Positions 33,007 to 43,000 of a stretch of DNA of 56,672 nucleotides are shown here, piece after piece. Position 1 is the stretch's first letter. Each line of letters begins with the position of its first letter. The translations under genes were made by a program, and so were the position numbers. The stretch spans positions 1 through 56,672 of the forward strand of contig CANJUR010000025.1 in NCBI GenBank assembly GCA_947477565.1. The letters are read 5' to 3'. Origin of the DNA: Deltaproteobacteria bacterium (lineage in GTDB: Bacteria; Myxococcota_A; Polyangia; Polyangiales; Ga0077539). The notes beneath the pieces are model-generated. The model saw nothing but the letters and a program-made list of their open reading frames with translations, was not told the DNA's origin and searched no databases.

Positions 33007-34297
33007 CGAACTCCACGCGGCGATTCTGCGCGTGGGCCTCTTCGGTCTCGCCCGGCATCGCGGGTCGAGTCGAGCCGTTGCCCACAGCGGTCATGCGTCG
33101 CGAGGCGATTCCCGCGTCGTGCAGGTAGCTCATGACTGCGCGGGCGCGGCCGCGGGAGAGCGTCATGTTGTGGTGGGCATCGCCGGTGTCATCGGCGTTG
33201 CCCTCGATGCGGATACGCGTGATCTCGGGATGCTCACGAAGGGCCGCCACCACCAGGTTGAGAATCGCGTTGGAGCGCGCCTGGATCGTCGCGCGAGCCG
33301 TGTCGAAGTAGATCGCCTGATTGATGCTGATTCGCTCGGCAGTGACCGTGGCGGCGGCCGGGGCCACATCGGGGCAGCCGTCGGTGTCCTCGAACTGGTT
33401 GATCGTCTCCACCTCGAGCGGACAGTGATCGCTCACGTCGGGAATGCCGTCGCTGTCGTTGTCCGGGTCCGGACAGCCGTCCTCGTCGAGGTAGTGATCG
33501 GAGTCCTCGGGTTCGCTCACACAGCGATCGTCGGGGTCGCGAATGCCGTCGCCGTCCGTGTCGGGGTTGTCCGGGCAGCCGTCCGTGTCCTGGTAGTCGT
33601 TGCGGTTCTCCGGATCCGTGGGGCAGCGGTCGTCGGTGTCGAGGATGCCGTCGCCATCCCTGTCCGCGGGAGGCGGGGGCGGAGCGACCACCACCGGCGC
33701 AGCCTGCTCGGCCGGGAGGTGGAATTCGAGGGCGAGGCCGACGTTCCAGAAGCTGGCGTCGCCGCGGCCGGAGTTGTCGTCTTCAGTCGTGCCAAACACC
33801 TGCCCGTAACGAACCTCCGGGCCGAGCGCGAGCACCGAGGCAATCGGAAACAGCCAACCGAGGCCCGCCCCGAACGCCAGCCGAGTGCGGCTCAGAACCG
33901 AATCGCCGGTAATCGCCGCGCCGACGTCAAGGTCAAGAAACGGCCGACCACCGCGCCCAAAGGAAACCGGCGTGAGACGTACGCCGCCGCCGATCGTCCA
34001 CGCGTTGCCGCTGCGGTCGAGCGGCGGGTTCGGTGACCAGGTCGATCCTTCGACGGCGAGGTGGATGCCGACCGCACGAATCGGACGGAAGCCCAACCGG
34101 AGACGCCCGGTAAAACCGAGGCCGAACTCATTGCTCTGAGGGGTCGAGAGCATCGTGCCCGCGGCCCCTTCGAGGCCAACGTAGAAGCGCTCGTCGACCT
34201 GCGCATGAGCGGCACGCCCCGCACCCGTCACTGCCAGAGCACCTGCCAACGCGGCGGTCGCCGCGCGTGAACCCAATCCAATGCGGTACTTCGCCAT
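32768..34297 (-). CDS. OmpA-family outer-membrane protein with thrombospondin type 3 repeats
   Basis: The 509-residue protein starts with a Sec signal (ATAALAGALAVTGAGRAAHA, cleavage after AHA) and a ~180-residue beta-barrel-like part. Three calcium-binding thrombospondin type 3 repeats follow (DRDGDGILDTDDRCP, DTDGDGIRDPDDRC, DNDSDGIPDVSDHCP). The peptidoglycan-binding OmpA domain comes next: IYFDTARATIQARSNAIL, IRIEGNADDTGDAHHNMTLS, and the diaminopimelate-binding pattern SRGRARAVMSYL. The C-terminus is a ~65-residue Pro/Val/Thr repeat (PTPVVPETPVA) ending in a His cluster (HGHHHRHH). It anchors the outer membrane to the cell wall. The last 239 bases overlap the end of nadK in antisense. 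Divergent from the second giant Cys-rich gene. Confidence 0.93.
   Translation of the reverse strand: MAKYRIGLGSRAATAALAGALAVTGAGRAAHAQVDERFYVGLEGAAGTMLSTPQSNEFGLGFTGRLRLGFRPIRAVGIHLAVEGSTWSPNPPLDRSGNAWTIGGGVRLTPVSFGRGGRPFLDLDVGAAITGDSVLSRTRLAFGAGLGWLFPIASVLALGPEVRYGQVFGTTEDDNSGRGDASFWNVGLALEFHLPAEQAAPVVVAPPPPPADRDGDGILDTDDRCPTDPENRNDYQDTDGCPDNPDTDGDGIRDPDDRCVSEPEDSDHYLDEDGCPDPDNDSDGIPDVSDHCPLEVETINQFEDTDGCPDVAPAAATVTAERISINQAIYFDTARATIQARSNAILNLVVAALREHPEITRIRIEGNADDTGDAHHNMTLSRGRARAVMSYLHDAGIASRRMTAVGNGSTRPAMPGETEEAHAQNRRVEFVIVSGGAPAAPATPVVPAPPVAIPTPVVPETPVATPTPVVPETLVATPTPTPTATPAATPTAPETPTAPPSHGHHHRHH
32800..33006. repeat. Low-complexity repeat coding on both strands
   Basis: GC-rich imperfect repeats built from units like GGGTCGCAACCGGAGTC and GGGCACAACCGGGGTCG fill about 200 bases. 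Read on the plus strand they give the Gln/Pro/Ser tail of NAD kinase; on the minus strand they give the PTPVVPETPVA repeats of the OmpA protein. Unit length is a multiple of three, so copy-number change would alter both proteins without frameshift. Confidence 0.75.
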
Positions 34298-34409
34298 AGG
34301 TCCAGACAGTACGGGAGAAACGGACTGATCCGCCAGAACATGACGCCCGACGTTTCCGGCCTGTCAACGAGTGCCCGAGGAGAATGGAGGTCTGTTATCG
34401 TCCGGCGTG

Positions 34410-37400
34410 ATGAGGTCTATTTCATTTGGTTTCGCCGTGCTGACAGCAGTGCTTCTAACTGCTTGCGCCATCGACAACCCCACCGACCGTCCGCTGCCCG
34501 ACGCCGGTCCCTGCGGCACGATGGGGGCTGCCTGCTGTCCTCAGGCGGCCTCCACGCCGGGAGCTGCGCGAACGATCTGCCGTAGCGCAGGACTCACCTG
34601 CCAGGCGAGCGTCTGCGTCGCGTGCGGTGCACCAGGACAGCCGTGCTGTACCGGCGCCACCGTCGGCGATGGCGGCACCACGATGGATGCGGGAGCGACG
34701 GGCGCCTGCACCGGCAACGGCGTGACCTGCCTCGCCAACATGTGCGTCGATTGCTCCGGGCCCGACCGCGCGGTCTGCAACGGCATGTGCGTCCCGCTCA
34801 CCACCGACCAGAACTGCGGCGCCTGCGGGACCGCCTGCGCCACCACGTCGGGCGAGCGCTGCGTCCGCCCCATGGCCAGTGGTGTCGACGGTGGCGTCGG
34901 CGATGCGGGTTCGTCCGGTGACGGCGGAGCACTCGTGGCGTTCTGCCAGATCCAGTGCCCCCCCGGTCAGACGCTCTGCGGCAGCACCTGTCGCGACCTC
35001 ACCAACGATCCCAACAACTGCAACGCCTGCAGCAACCAGTGCGTGCTTCCCGGCGCGGTATCGGGTTGCACGGGACGAGCGTGCACCCTGGCAAGCTGCC
35101 GCGACGGCTTCGGCAACTGCGACAACCTCCCCGCCAATGGCTGCGAAGTAGCCACCTCTGCCGACGCAACAAACTGTGGCGTCTGCGGCAACCGCTGCAG
35201 CTTCGCCAACGCGGCAGCGACCTGCACCGCAGGGCTGTGCGTCCGCGGTGCCTGCAACACCGGCTTCGCGGACTGCGATGGCAACCCGGCCAACGGCTGC
35301 GAAGTGAACACCGCGATGGGTGACATCGCCAACTGCGGCGTCTGCGGCATGCGCTGCCCAACGCCCCCGACCGGCGCCACCGCGGTCTGCGGCGGCGGAA
35401 TGTGCGGCATCTCCACGGTCGTGTGCTCCGTCGGCCTCGGCAACTGCGACGGCAGCGATGCCAACGGATGCGAGGTCACCACCCTCAACAACGTCGACAA
35501 CTGCGGCATGGGCGGCCCCGGCGCCATGGTCGGCTGCGGCAACCGATGCCCGAGTACGGGCGGCACTGCGAGTTGCCTCGGCGGAGTCTGCAACCTCGCC
35601 TGCAACGCCGGGCTCGGCAACTGCGACAGCAACGCGAGCAACGGCTGCGAGACCAACACCAACACCACCGTCGCGCACTGCGGCGGGTGCAACCGGCCCT
35701 GCTCGGTGATCAACGGCACCGCGGGCTGCGCGTCGGGCGCGTGCACGGTGGCAGCCTGTACGCCGGGGTTCGTCAACTGCGACAACAACGTGGCCAACGG
35801 CTGCGAGGTCAACGTCAACAGCGACAACGCCAACTGCGGCGCCTGCGCACGCGTCTGCCCCGGTGGTCAGACCTGCCGGATGGGCACCTGCGTGACCTCT
35901 TGCTCCTCGGCGCAGGTCAACTGCGGCGGAACCTGCGTGAACCCGCTCACGGACATCAACAACTGCGGCACCGTGGCGATGGGCGCAATGGTCTGCGGGC
36001 GCGCCTGCGCGGGCGGCCAGATCTGCACCGGCGGCGTGTGCACGACCTCCTGCTCCGCGGCGCAGGTCATCTGCGGCGGCACCTGCGTGAACCCGCTCAC
36101 GGACACCAACAACTGCGGCACCGTGGCGATGGGTACTTCAGTGTGCGGGCGCGCCTGCATGGGCGGCCAGATCTGCACCGGCGGCGTGTGCACGACGACC
36201 TGCTCGGCGACGCAGACCAACTGCTCGGGTAACTGCCGCGACCTCGCGACGGACAACACCAACTGCGGTATCTGCTTCCGGGTCTGCGGCGGCGGCTCGT
36301 CGTGCCAGTCAAGCGCCTGCGCGTGCCCGTCGGGCCAGATATCTTGCACCGGCACCTGCCGCGCGCTCCAGACGGACAACAACAACTGCGGCATGTGCGG
36401 CCGGGTCTGCGGCGGCGGTCAGGCCTGCGTGCTCGGGGTGTGCACCACCACCTGCTCCGCAGCGCAGACCGACTGCTCGGGTACCTGCCGCGACCTCGCG
36501 ACGGACAACACCAACTGCGGCGCCTGCGGCACAATCTGCGCGGGTGGGACGTCCTGCCAGGGACGTAGCTGCGCGTGCCCGACCGGCCAGACGTCTTGCA
36601 CCGGCACCTGCCGCGCGCTCCAGACGGACAACGCCAACTGCGGTACGTGCGGCCGGGCCTGCGGCCCCGGGCAGGTCTGTTCCGCCGGGGTCTGCACCGC
36701 GTCGTGCGCTTCGCCCACCATCAACTGCTCGGGTGTCTGCCGCGATCTCGTCAACGACGCCAACAACTGTGGCGTATGCGGCACCGTCTGCACCCGCGCC
36801 AACGGCGTGGCGGGCTGCGCGTCGAGCGCGTGCACCCTCTCGGCCTGCAACTCGGGCTTCGGCAACTGCGACGGCAACGCCGCCAACGGTTGCGAAATCA
36901 ACACCGGCACCAGCGTCACCAACTGCGGCGTCTGCGGCAATAGCTGCCAGTTTGCCAACGCGGCGGCAAGCTGCGCGTCCGGACTCTGCACCCTCGGGGC
37001 GTGCAACGCGGGTTCGGCCAACTGCGACGGGGTGGCATCCAACGGCTGCGAGGTCAACACCGTCGCGGGCGACGTCGACAACTGCGGCGGCTGCAACAAC
37101 CGCTGCCCGACGCCGCCCATCGGCAGCATCGCGGTGTGCTCCGGCTCGACGTGCACGACGTCGAGCGTGAGCTGCGGCGTGGGTACCGCCGACTGCGACG
37201 GAGCACCGGGCAACGGCTGCGAGATCAACATCACCACTATCACCAACTGCGGCGCTTGCGGCCGCGCCTGCGTGGGCACCAGCGGCACCGCGACCTGCAC
37301 CTCGCAGCTCTGCGGCATCACCTGCAGCGCGGGCTTCGGCAACTGCAACGGCCTGCTCAGCGACGGCTGCGAGATCAACACCAACACCAGCCCGACCAAC

Positions 37401-38396
37401 TGCGGCGGCTGCAACGTCATCGCCTCGCGCGCCAACGCCACGGCAGGCTGCGCAGGCGGTGTGCCCACCATCGCGAGCTGCAACGCGGGCTTCGCCGACT
37501 GCAACATGACCGCCTCTGACGGTTGCGAGCGCAACCTCAATAGCGACAACAGCAACTGCGGCACCTGCGGCAACGTCTGCAGTGGGCTCTGCTCCGCGGG
37601 CGTCTGCGTGACCTCTTGCGGATCGGGTCAGACCAACTGCTCGGGCGTGTGCCGCAACGTCGCCACGGACCCGGACGGTTGCGGAGGCTGCGGCATCGTC
37701 TGCTCGGTCACCGGCATCGTCTCGCGCACCTGCGGCGCGAGCGTGTGCAATGGCACCTGCTCCTCGGGCCGCGCCAACTGCGACAGCAACCTGCAGACCA
37801 ACGGCTGCGAGACGGACATCAACACCTCCGCCACGACCTGCGGCGGATGCACCGGATCGGCCTGCTCCACCAGCAACATCGTGGCGGCCTGCTCGGGCGG
37901 CAACTGCACGGGCACCTGCAACGTCGGCTTCGCGGACTGCAACGTCAACAAGCGCACCGACGGCTGCGAGATCAACACCACCAACAACGCAAGCAACTGC
38001 GGCGGCTGCGACACGGTCTGCCCGACGCGCACCAACGCGGCTGCGACGCCGTGCGTGTCGTCGACGTGCACCATCGGCACCTGCAACACCGGATTTGGCA
38101 ACTGTGATGGCAACGCCACCAACGGCTGCGAGGCCGACCTGACCACCACCTCGAACTGCGTCACTTGCGGCAACGCCTGCGCCCGGCCGAACACCCCCGG
38201 GGTCTGCGTGGCGGGCGTCGGCTGCGGCATCACCGTCTGCGACGCTGGCTTCGGCAACTGCAACATGAACAACGACGACGGCTGCGAGGCCAACCTGCAC
38301 ACGGACGAGGCCAACTGCGGCACGTGCGGCACCGTCTGCGGGATGGGCCAGACCTGCCAGCAGATGGGGATGTCGGGGATGTACACCTGCCAGTAG
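34410..38396 (+). CDS. Giant Cys-rich repeat lipoprotein, second copy type
   Basis: The product of about 1328 residues begins MRSISFGFAVLTAVLLTAC, a lipoprotein signal; the ATG at 34410 is chosen for this reason. Two interleaved module types fill the chain. One is the CxxxQTNCSGTCRDLxTDxxNC type shared with the protein at 10239-14150. The other is GFGNCDGNAANGCEVNT followed by NCGxCGNxC, as in the last modules of that protein. There is no C-terminal globular domain; the chain ends inside a Cys module. Nearly every module has six or more Cys, implying dense disulfide bonding at the cell surface. Recent internal DNA duplications (35901-36704) show that the gene is still expanding. Divergent from the OmpA-family gene; a hairpin follows the stop. 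Confidence 0.86.
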   Translation: MRSISFGFAVLTAVLLTACAIDNPTDRPLPDAGPCGTMGAACCPQAASTPGAARTICRSAGLTCQASVCVACGAPGQPCCTGATVGDGGTTMDAGATGACTGNGVTCLANMCVDCSGPDRAVCNGMCVPLTTDQNCGACGTACATTSGERCVRPMASGVDGGVGDAGSSGDGGALVAFCQIQCPPGQTLCGSTCRDLTNDPNNCNACSNQCVLPGAVSGCTGRACTLASCRDGFGNCDNLPANGCEVATSADATNCGVCGNRCSFANAAATCTAGLCVRGACNTGFADCDGNPANGCEVNTAMGDIANCGVCGMRCPTPPTGATAVCGGGMCGISTVVCSVGLGNCDGSDANGCEVTTLNNVDNCGMGGPGAMVGCGNRCPSTGGTASCLGGVCNLACNAGLGNCDSNASNGCETNTNTTVAHCGGCNRPCSVINGTAGCASGACTVAACTPGFVNCDNNVANGCEVNVNSDNANCGACARVCPGGQTCRMGTCVTSCSSAQVNCGGTCVNPLTDINNCGTVAMGAMVCGRACAGGQICTGGVCTTSCSAAQVICGGTCVNPLTDTNNCGTVAMGTSVCGRACMGGQICTGGVCTTTCSATQTNCSGNCRDLATDNTNCGICFRVCGGGSSCQSSACACPSGQISCTGTCRALQTDNNNCGMCGRVCGGGQACVLGVCTTTCSAAQTDCSGTCRDLATDNTNCGACGTICAGGTSCQGRSCACPTGQTSCTGTCRALQTDNANCGTCGRACGPGQVCSAGVCTASCASPTINCSGVCRDLVNDANNCGVCGTVCTRANGVAGCASSACTLSACNSGFGNCDGNAANGCEINTGTSVTNCGVCGNSCQFANAAASCASGLCTLGACNAGSANCDGVASNGCEVNTVAGDVDNCGGCNNRCPTPPIGSIAVCSGSTCTTSSVSCGVGTADCDGAPGNGCEINITTITNCGACGRACVGTSGTATCTSQLCGITCSAGFGNCNGLLSDGCEINTNTSPTNCGGCNVIASRANATAGCAGGVPTIASCNAGFADCNMTASDGCERNLNSDNSNCGTCGNVCSGLCSAGVCVTSCGSGQTNCSGVCRNVATDPDGCGGCGIVCSVTGIVSRTCGASVCNGTCSSGRANCDSNLQTNGCETDINTSATTCGGCTGSACSTSNIVAACSGGNCTGTCNVGFADCNVNKRTDGCEINTTNNASNCGGCDTVCPTRTNAAATPCVSSTCTIGTCNTGFGNCDGNATNGCEADLTTTSNCVTCGNACARPNTPGVCVAGVGCGITVCDAGFGNCNMNNDDGCEANLHTDEANCGTCGTVCGMGQTCQQMGMSGMYTCQ
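35901..36200 (+). repeat. 150-bp tandem duplication within the Cys-rich gene
   Basis: Bases 35901-36050 and 36051-36200 are near-identical and each encodes 50 residues, starting CSSAQVNCGG and CSAAQVICGG and continuing TCVNPLTD.NNCGTVAMG. The few differences are mostly third-position or single substitutions, indicating a recent in-frame duplication. Confidence 0.9.
36201..36704 (+). repeat. 252-bp tandem duplication within the Cys-rich gene
   Basis: Bases 36201-36452 and 36453-36704 encode two 84-residue copies (CSATQTNCSGNCRDLATDNT... and CSAAQTDCSGTCRDLATDNT...), each a pair of Cys modules in the same order. Coming directly after the 150-bp pair, it shows that units of different length are duplicated in frame in this gene. 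Confidence 0.88.
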
Positions 38397-38411
38397 CACC
38401 GCGCGTCTGAC

Positions 38412-38433
38412 ACGGGCGTCGCTCGACGCCCGT
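38412..38433 (+). terminator. Hairpin after the second giant Cys-rich gene
   Basis: ACGGGCGTC, loop GCTC, GACGCCCGT: a perfect 9-bp stem 15 bases after the stop codon. A pyrimidine-rich stretch (GCTTCCCTCCCTCC) follows instead of a U-tract. Confidence 0.65.
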
Positions 38434-38482
38434 AGCGCTTCCCTCCCTCCGCCGCTCTCCGATTCCAACGCACAAAAGATCG

Positions 38483-38519
38483 CGCTCCCGCCGACGAGAA
38501 CCTTCGTCGAACGGGAGCG
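38483..38519 (-). terminator. Terminator of the SEC-C gene
   Basis: CGCTCCCG and CGGGAGCG enclose a second nested stem (CGACGA/TCGTCG). Read on the minus strand, the hairpin is followed by CGATCTTTTGTGCG, a short U-tract, so it is a credible intrinsic terminator for the gene at 38578-38862, 58 bases past its stop. Confidence 0.7.
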
Positions 38520-38577
38520 GCGTGCGGACTTGAGGGGAAACGAGACGGAGAACGCGGCGCGAGGATGCGCCGGAGGA

Positions 38578-38862
38578 TCAGACCGCGCGACGGCGAGCCG
38601 CGCCCGGCTGGCGCATCGCCTGGGGCTTGGTGTGCGTCGGGGCGCTCATCGTGCGGCCAGGGGTGGCGGCGCGAGCGGCGGCAGCAGAAGCAGGCGCCTC
38701 CGCAGGAGCGTCGGCATCGGGCGTCTCGGAGACAGGCTCAGCCTGCGCGGCGCGGGCGGCGGCGACCTCCGCGGCGTGTGCGGCCTCGTCCTTGAGGAGA
38801 TGGCACTTCTTGTACTTCTGACCCGAGCCGCAGTGGCAAGGGTCGTTGCGTCCGACCTTCAT
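38578..38862 (-). CDS. SEC-C metal-binding motif protein
   Basis: The 94-residue product opens with [20 protein letters not shown], the zinc-binding SEC-C motif found at the end of SecA and in many small proteins. The rest is an Ala/Pro/Glu-rich disordered tail with a basic end. The motif being at the extreme N-terminus defines the ATG at 38862. The role is unknown; SEC-C domains bind zinc and often mediate protein contacts, including with SecB or the ribosome. It stands alone with its own terminator. Confidence 0.85.
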   Translation of the reverse strand: MKVGRNDPCHCGSGQKYKKCHLLKDEAAHAAEVAAARAAQAEPVSETPDADAPAEAPASAAAARAATPGRTMSAPTHTKPQAMRQPGAARRRAV

Positions 38863-39098
38863 GGGAATAGTCCTTCGTGTAAGTAGAGGCGACGGCGCGA
38901 CGGGGTCGCAGGGCGGCGATGGTAGCGCACCCAGGCGCGGGGCGACGGGGCGATCTGCGTCCGCGGAGAGCCTGTCGGCAGCAGCCGAAGGCCTTCGTCG
39001 GGCGGTTGCAGTGCGTGGTGGGTGGCTTCGCGGGGCCGCGGGCGGCTTGTCGGACGCCCAGGGAGGGTCGGACAAGCTCCAGGGCGGCGACGATGCGC

Positions 39099-39839
39099 TC
39101 AGACGGGGGCGACAGACGCCTTGCGCGCCGCACGATGGGCGAGGCCCAGGAGAATCAGGTGATCGCGACGGCGGATGACGGCACGGGCGATCTCGGACCA
39201 CTCCTTCCACCATGCGTGGAGCGCCGCGAGGGCGACGGCGCGGGTGGGGTCAGCACCCGCGGAGGTGATGGCATCGGCGGAGGGCAACACGTCGGGCGAC
39301 GACTGCGCCTTCTTCAAGAGGGCGCGAAGATCGTTGATGCGCTCGGGGCCGTAGCCGCGCTGGGCGACGAGGTCGAGCGCCTTGCGATCGTCGGCGCGGG
39401 TCTTCTTGCGCGCCGGGTCGCTCGCGAGCGCGTCGAGGCGGGCGAGAATCGTCGCGACGCCAATGACAGACCCTGCGCCCTGAGTGGCCTCGACCCCATC
39501 AAGAACGAACGCAGCCTGCGCCGGGAAGCGACGGCTGAGAGAAGCGCGGAGGATGCGAAGCAGGGGCTCGTCGGTGGCGTCGATCTCGATGAGCGCTGCG
39601 CGTACGGACTCGTCGAGCGGCGCGGTGAGCGTGACGACCGGCCCGGTAGCCAGCGGGTTGAAACCCGACGCTTCGTGGAGCAGACGCCAGCCCTCATGGT
39701 GGTCGTCGTGGGTGTAACCGCGGGAGGCAAGGATCGCGCGGATGTGCAGGTGCGTTCCGAGTGTCTTGAGCATGCGGACGGCGCGCGTGGGCGCCTCATC
39801 GAGCACCTGGCGGCTCGGCTCACTGTCGGCAGTGGACAT
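39099..39839 (-). CDS. Hypothetical helical protein
   Basis: The product has 246 residues starting [20 protein letters not shown]. It is soluble and mostly helical, with a basic segment ([23 protein letters not shown]) and a Trp-rich helix ([20 protein letters not shown]) near the end. No family is recognised. The ATG at 39839 is chosen because the upstream in-frame extension is Pro/Ser-rich and looks non-coding. Codon use is normal for the genome. It lies downstream of nrdJ on the same strand, with 203 bases between. Confidence 0.6.
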   Translation of the reverse strand: MSTADSEPSRQVLDEAPTRAVRMLKTLGTHLHIRAILASRGYTHDDHHEGWRLLHEASGFNPLATGPVVTLTAPLDESVRAALIEIDATDEPLLRILRASLSRRFPAQAAFVLDGVEATQGAGSVIGVATILARLDALASDPARKKTRADDRKALDLVAQRGYGPERINDLRALLKKAQSSPDVLPSADAITSAGADPTRAVALAALHAWWKEWSEIARAVIRRRDHLILLGLAHRAARKASVAPV

Positions 39840-40042
39840 GGATCTCCCTCCGGGCGCGGCATTGGGGGGGAAACGGACCGCGCTACTGGAGAAGAGCGTC
39901 GCGGAGGCGACCGGAGCGAGGCAAGGGGGAAGTGAGCGGGGGGGAGTGATTGAGGCAGGCAAACCGGCGTGAGGATCGATCGCGGCCGAAGGACGCCCGC
40001 GGCGATTCGCCACCGGAGCCCATCGGCCGATCGCTGATCAGG

Positions 40043-43000
40043 TCACGAGCAGCCCATCGAGTTGCCGCAGTTGAGGCAGCGGTAACACGCGCCGTTTCTG
40101 ACGGTGATGTGACCGCACACGCTGCACATCGGCGCGTCGCCCATCATCTTGCTCAACTGCTTGTCGAGCGCGTTGCCGTTGCTGCCGCCGTTGCTCTCGT
40201 ACTCCGTGAGCGTCGGGTTGTAGGCGCTCCCCGGCAGAGCCGCCGGCGTCGGCTGCACCTGGGCGTGCTCGCCTTCGGCCTGCTCCTCGTCCGTCGGCGG
40301 GACGTGCGCCAGATCGTACCTCTTCAGGTACTCCACCCCGAGCACGCGGAACACGTAGTCGATGATGCTCGTCGCAAACTTCACGTTCGCGTGGCCCACC
40401 ACCGAGCCCTGCGGCTCGAAGCGCGTGAACGTGAACTGATCGACGTACTCGGCCAGCGACACGCCGTGCTGCAGACCCATCGAGACCGCGATGGCGAAGG
40501 AGTTCATCAGCGAGCGGAAGGCTGCCCCCTCCTTGTGCATGTCGATGAAGATCTCGCCGAGCTGACCGTCCTGGTACTCGCCCGTCCGCAAGAACACCTT
40601 GTGCCCGCCGATGCGCGCCTCCTGGGTAAACCCGCTGCGCTTCTTCGGGAGCCGGTACCGCACGGACTTCCGCGGCGGCGCCAGCACCGGGCTCTTCGAG
40701 AACAACGGACCAAACTCCGACGTCGTGTCCGCCGTCCCGGTGGTGACCGCCGCGGACGGCGTCGCCAGCGGCTCGGGCTTCGCCTCGAGGGCCTTCGCTG
40801 CGGGCTTCGCGTCGTCCTTCTTGTCCTCGTCCGTGCTCGTCGAGGAGAGCGGCTGCGAGGCCTTGCAGCCGTCACGGTAGAGCGCCACGGCCTTCAGCCC
40901 GAGCTTCCACCCCTGGTAGTAGACGTCCGCCACCTCATCGACGGTCGCGTCGTTGGGCAGGTTGACCGTCTTCGAGATCGCTCCGGACAAGAACGGCTGC
41001 GTCGCCGCCATCATCTTCACGTGCGACATCGGCGCGAGGTAGCGCTTGCCGTGCCGCCCGCAGCGGTTGGCGCAGTCAAATACCGCGAGGTGCTCCACGC
41101 GCATGTGCGGCGCGCCCTCGACCGTCGAGCGGCCCAGCACGTGGTCGCCGAGCGTCTCGATGTCCGAGCGCGCGATGCCCCAGTGAGAGAGCAGCGAGAA
41201 GGTCGGCGACTTCGAGGCCTCGGTCACCCCGAGGCGCTGCCGAAGATCGGCCCCGAGCGTGAAGGGCGACAACGCCTGCTCGATGGAAAACGCACCCCGC
41301 AGCGCCGCCTCGACGCGGGTGATGTCGTCGGCGGTGAAGCCCTTGCCCTTCAAGTACTCGCGGTTGACCACCGGAGCGCCAAGGAAGGTGTTGGTGCCGC
41401 TGACGTACGCGAGAATCTCCGCGATCTGCCCCCTGGAGTATCCGAGGCACACGAGAGCGCGCTCGACGGAGGCGTTGACGATCTTGAAGTACCCGCCGCC
41501 CGCGAGCTTCTTGAACTTCACCAGCGCGAAGTCCGGCTCGATGCCGGTGGTGTCGCAGTCCATGAGCAAACCGATGGTTCCGGTGGGCGCGAGCACCGTC
41601 GCCTGAGCGTTGCGGTACCCGTGCAGCTCGCCCAGGCGCACGGCCTCGTCCCAGTCGTGACGCGCGGCCTGGAGAAGCTCCGCCGGGCACGTGCGATCGT
41701 CGATGGCGTACGCGTATTTGCGGTGCTTTCCCATCACGTCGAGCATGGCGCTGCGGTTCTTCACGTAGCCCGCGAAGGGGCCCTTCACCGCGGCGACCTC
41801 GGCGCTCACCCGGTACGCGTGCCCCGTAAGAATCGCCGTCAGCGAGGCCGCGATGCCGCGACCGGCGTCGGAGTCGTAGGCGATGCCCATGAGCATGAGC
41901 AGCGTGCCGAGGTTGGCGTAGCCGAGGCCGAGCGGGCGGTAATCGTGGGAGTTCTGCGCGATCTGCTTCGTCGGGTAGGACGAGTAATCAACCAGGATCT
42001 CCTGCGCGAGGAAGAACACCCGCGCCGCGTGGCGGTAGCCCTCGATGTCGAAGTGCTGCGTGCCGTCGGCGTCCTCGCTCAAGAACTTCGTGAGGTTGAG
42101 CGACGACAGATTGCACGCCGTGTCGTCGAGGAACATGTACTCCGAGCAGGGGTTGCTCGCGTTGATGCGCCCGCTGACCTTGCAGGTGTGCCAGTCGTTG
42201 ATGGTGCTGTCGTACTGCACCCCGGGGTCGGCGCAGGACCACGCGCTGAGGGCGATCTTCTTCCAGAGATCCTTCGCGCGGTAGGTGTGAATCACCTGGC
42301 CGTGGGTGCGGCCCCTGGTCTGCCACTCGCCGTCGGTCTCCACCGCGCGCATGAACTCGTTGGTCACGCGCACGGAGTTGTTGGAGTTTTGCCCGGAGAC
42401 GGTGTGGTAGGCCTCGCCGTTGAAGTCCGAGGGGTAGCCCTGCGCGATGAGCGCCATGGCCTTGCGCTCCTCCTTCATCTTCCACTCGATGAAATCAACG
42501 ATCTCAGGGTGGTCCATGTCGAGGCAGACCATCTTCGCCGCGCGGCGAGTGGTCCCGCCGCTCTTGGTGCTGCCCGCCGCCCGGTCGAACACCTCAAGGA
42601 AGGACATCAACCCAGAGGAGGTTCCGCCGCCGGAAAGGGTCTCCTGGCGACCGCGAAGAGCGCTGAAGTTCGACCCCGTCCCGGAGCCGTACTTGAAGAG
42701 CCGCGCCTCGTTCTTGAGGAGTTCAAAGATCGCCATCAGGTCATCCTGGGCGCTCTGGATGAAGCACGCCGAACACTGCGGCGCCTCGTACGCGTTGGCC
42801 GTCTCGCACACCGCCGCGGCGGACTCGTTGAAGGCCCAGCTGCCACCCTGTCCGGTGATTCCGTAGCTCTGGAAGAGCCCGCAGTTGAACCACACCGGCG
42901 AATTGAACGCGCCGTACTGGTTCACCAGAAGAAACGAAAGTTCGGCCTCGAAGGTGTCGGCCAGCGCGCGGTCGGCGAAGTACCCGCGCCCCTCGCCCGC

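Noticed and set aside
36309..38468. Long minus-strand frame opposite the second giant Cys-rich gene
   Set aside because: Ala/Val-rich shadow of the repeated NGCE modules without any family signature.
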